From: Shimia isoporae
GTDB lineage: Bacteria > Pseudomonadota > Alphaproteobacteria > Rhodobacterales > Rhodobacteraceae
NCBI RefSeq assembly: GCF_004346865.1
Contig: NZ_SMGR01000003.1
Coordinates: forward strand, 186,001-250,000
Length of the DNA stretch: 64,000 nt
Direction of reading: 5' to 3'
Part shown: piece by piece, positions 63,377 through 64,000 of the stretch
Numbering within the stretch: position 1 is the first letter of the stretch
Layout: the number at the start of each line of letters is the position of its first letter
Made by a program: the position numbers and the translations under genes
Notes under the pieces: generated by a model
The model's database searches: none
What the model saw: only the letters and a program-made list of their open reading frames with translations
What the model was told of the DNA's origin: nothing

Positions 63377-63976
63377 ATGACCTCCCGTTTCTCTCCCTAT
63401 GGTCTCTGGACCCTCTTCGCCCTTCCACTCATCGCGTGGTCATGGATGGCCATGACCTCCACAAACCCGCGCATCGTGCATATGCTGGTGCACCCCACCG
63501 GCGAATGGTCTGCGCGACTGCTGATCATCACGATGATGATCACCCCGCTCGCCATGCTCTTCAAAGGAAAGGGGTGGACGCGCTGGCTTAAGAAAAACCG
63601 CCGCTACTTCGGTGTTGCGGCATTTGCCTACGCCGCGCTGCACACGGTCTTCTACCTGATCGACCGCGGCTCCCTGCCGCGCATCATCAACCATCTGGAT
63701 CGCACATGGATCTGGACCGGTTGGGTGGCATTTGTGATCTTCATTCCGCTGGCAGTCACGTCAACGGACGCTTGGGTCCGCAAACTTGGCACCTGGTGGA
63801 AGCCGCTCCAGCGCTGGACGTATGTCGCAGCGCTTTTCACGCTGGTCCACTGGGCAGCCCTGCACGATTGGAAAGAACCTGCCGCCGCCATCGTCCACTT
63901 CGCCCCACTCGCTGCTCTGGAAGCCTATAGACTATGGTACTGGTACTTGCGTCCGCGACCTGCGCGCGCGGCGTAG
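63377..63976 (+). CDS. MsrQ/YedZ-like haem b membrane protein
   Basis: A 199-residue inner-membrane protein of the ferric reductase-like transmembrane family. Five or six membrane segments are seen, with paired histidines suited to bind haem (YAALHTVFYLIDRG near residue 83 and ALFTLVHWAALHDW near 148). MsrQ passes electrons from the quinone pool to the periplasmic methionine sulfoxide reductase MsrP. No msrP is seen upstream and the window ends just after this gene, so the assignment to MsrQ is likely but not proved. The ATG at 63377 lacks a strong ribosome binding site. Confidence 0.8.
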   Translation: MTSRFSPYGLWTLFALPLIAWSWMAMTSTNPRIVHMLVHPTGEWSARLLIITMMITPLAMLFKGKGWTRWLKKNRRYFGVAAFAYAALHTVFYLIDRGSLPRIINHLDRTWIWTGWVAFVIFIPLAVTSTDAWVRKLGTWWKPLQRWTYVAALFTLVHWAALHDWKEPAAAIVHFAPLAALEAYRLWYWYLRPRPARAA

Positions 63977-64000
63977 GCGGCGACTGGCAAACACGAGATC

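Overview
The window reads as a chromosomal segment of a marine alphaproteobacterium of the order Rhodobacterales (Roseobacter group). The evidence is a conserved gene order and family content typical of that group: murA with a DUF2948 gene and hisD; the rsh, DUF2062, pdxJ, acpS, lepB, rnc, era, recO block; three tandem deformylase-type genes with fmt; a methylsuccinyl-CoA dehydrogenase of the ethylmalonyl-CoA pathway; a CtrA-type box; and aerobic-type cobC/cobD with B12-riboswitch-controlled cbtBA. Base composition is GC-rich, except for a few AT-richer intergenic stretches. No phage, transposase, integrase or CRISPR array was seen.

Layout. 1-3.2 kb (minus strand): hisD (cut by the window edge), a DUF2948 gene, murA and a previously easy-to-miss 56-codon basic protein gene. 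3.25-8.3 kb: tRNA-Thr(GGU), an AT-rich intergenic stretch with a perfect CtrA box, then a 1416-residue RTX-type calcium-binding protein ending in a Hint domain and followed by a strong terminator. 8.4-14 kb: aldolase, potassium-channel-like protein, DUF2478 protein, two membrane transporters on the minus strand and mcd. 14-15.5 kb: a divergent membrane protein/TetR pair with two palindromic operators, then a META-like lipoprotein.

15.5-25.6 kb is the long minus-strand housekeeping cluster recO to folK (DNA repair, ribosome maturation, RNA processing, protein export, lipid and vitamin B6 synthesis, stringent response, omega subunit, folate), with three small unknown genes inserted between pdxJ and acpS. 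25.7-30.5 kb carries plus-strand NYN, ispH, a chain of overlapping small genes and rnhA. 30.5-34.4 kb (minus) holds a glycosyltransferase, a small membrane protein, fmt and three deformylase-type genes, the last of which has lost catalytic residues.

34.4-47.6 kb: a PatB-type aminotransferase, a nested inverted-repeat element next to a frameshifted small gene, a YqjG-type glutathione transferase, cobC-cobD, a lytic transglycosylase, smc, a cobalamin riboswitch with cbtBA, and a convergent DUF1636 gene. 47.6-64 kb is more accessory: a GntR/FCD regulator with a palindromic operator, quinone oxidoreductase, COQ9, rpsU, a class III cyclase, a second glutathione transferase, an MFS exporter, a haloalkane dehalogenase, a LysE exporter, a divergent carbamoyltransferase-fold protein coupled to a GMC oxidoreductase, an ECF41-type sigma factor operon with an apparent self-recognised promoter, lrp/ald, LysR, DUF1330 and an MsrQ-like membrane protein.

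The most interesting signals are the ECF41 operon, where the sequence TGTCACA-N16-CGTC sits directly upstream of a coupled membrane protein, AhpD-like and sigma factor operon; the degenerate third deformylase; the CtrA-box/RTX-Hint locus; an RNA hairpin that encloses the ribosome binding site of cobC; and the altered carbamoyltransferase. All calls are made from reading the sequence only; no database search was possible.
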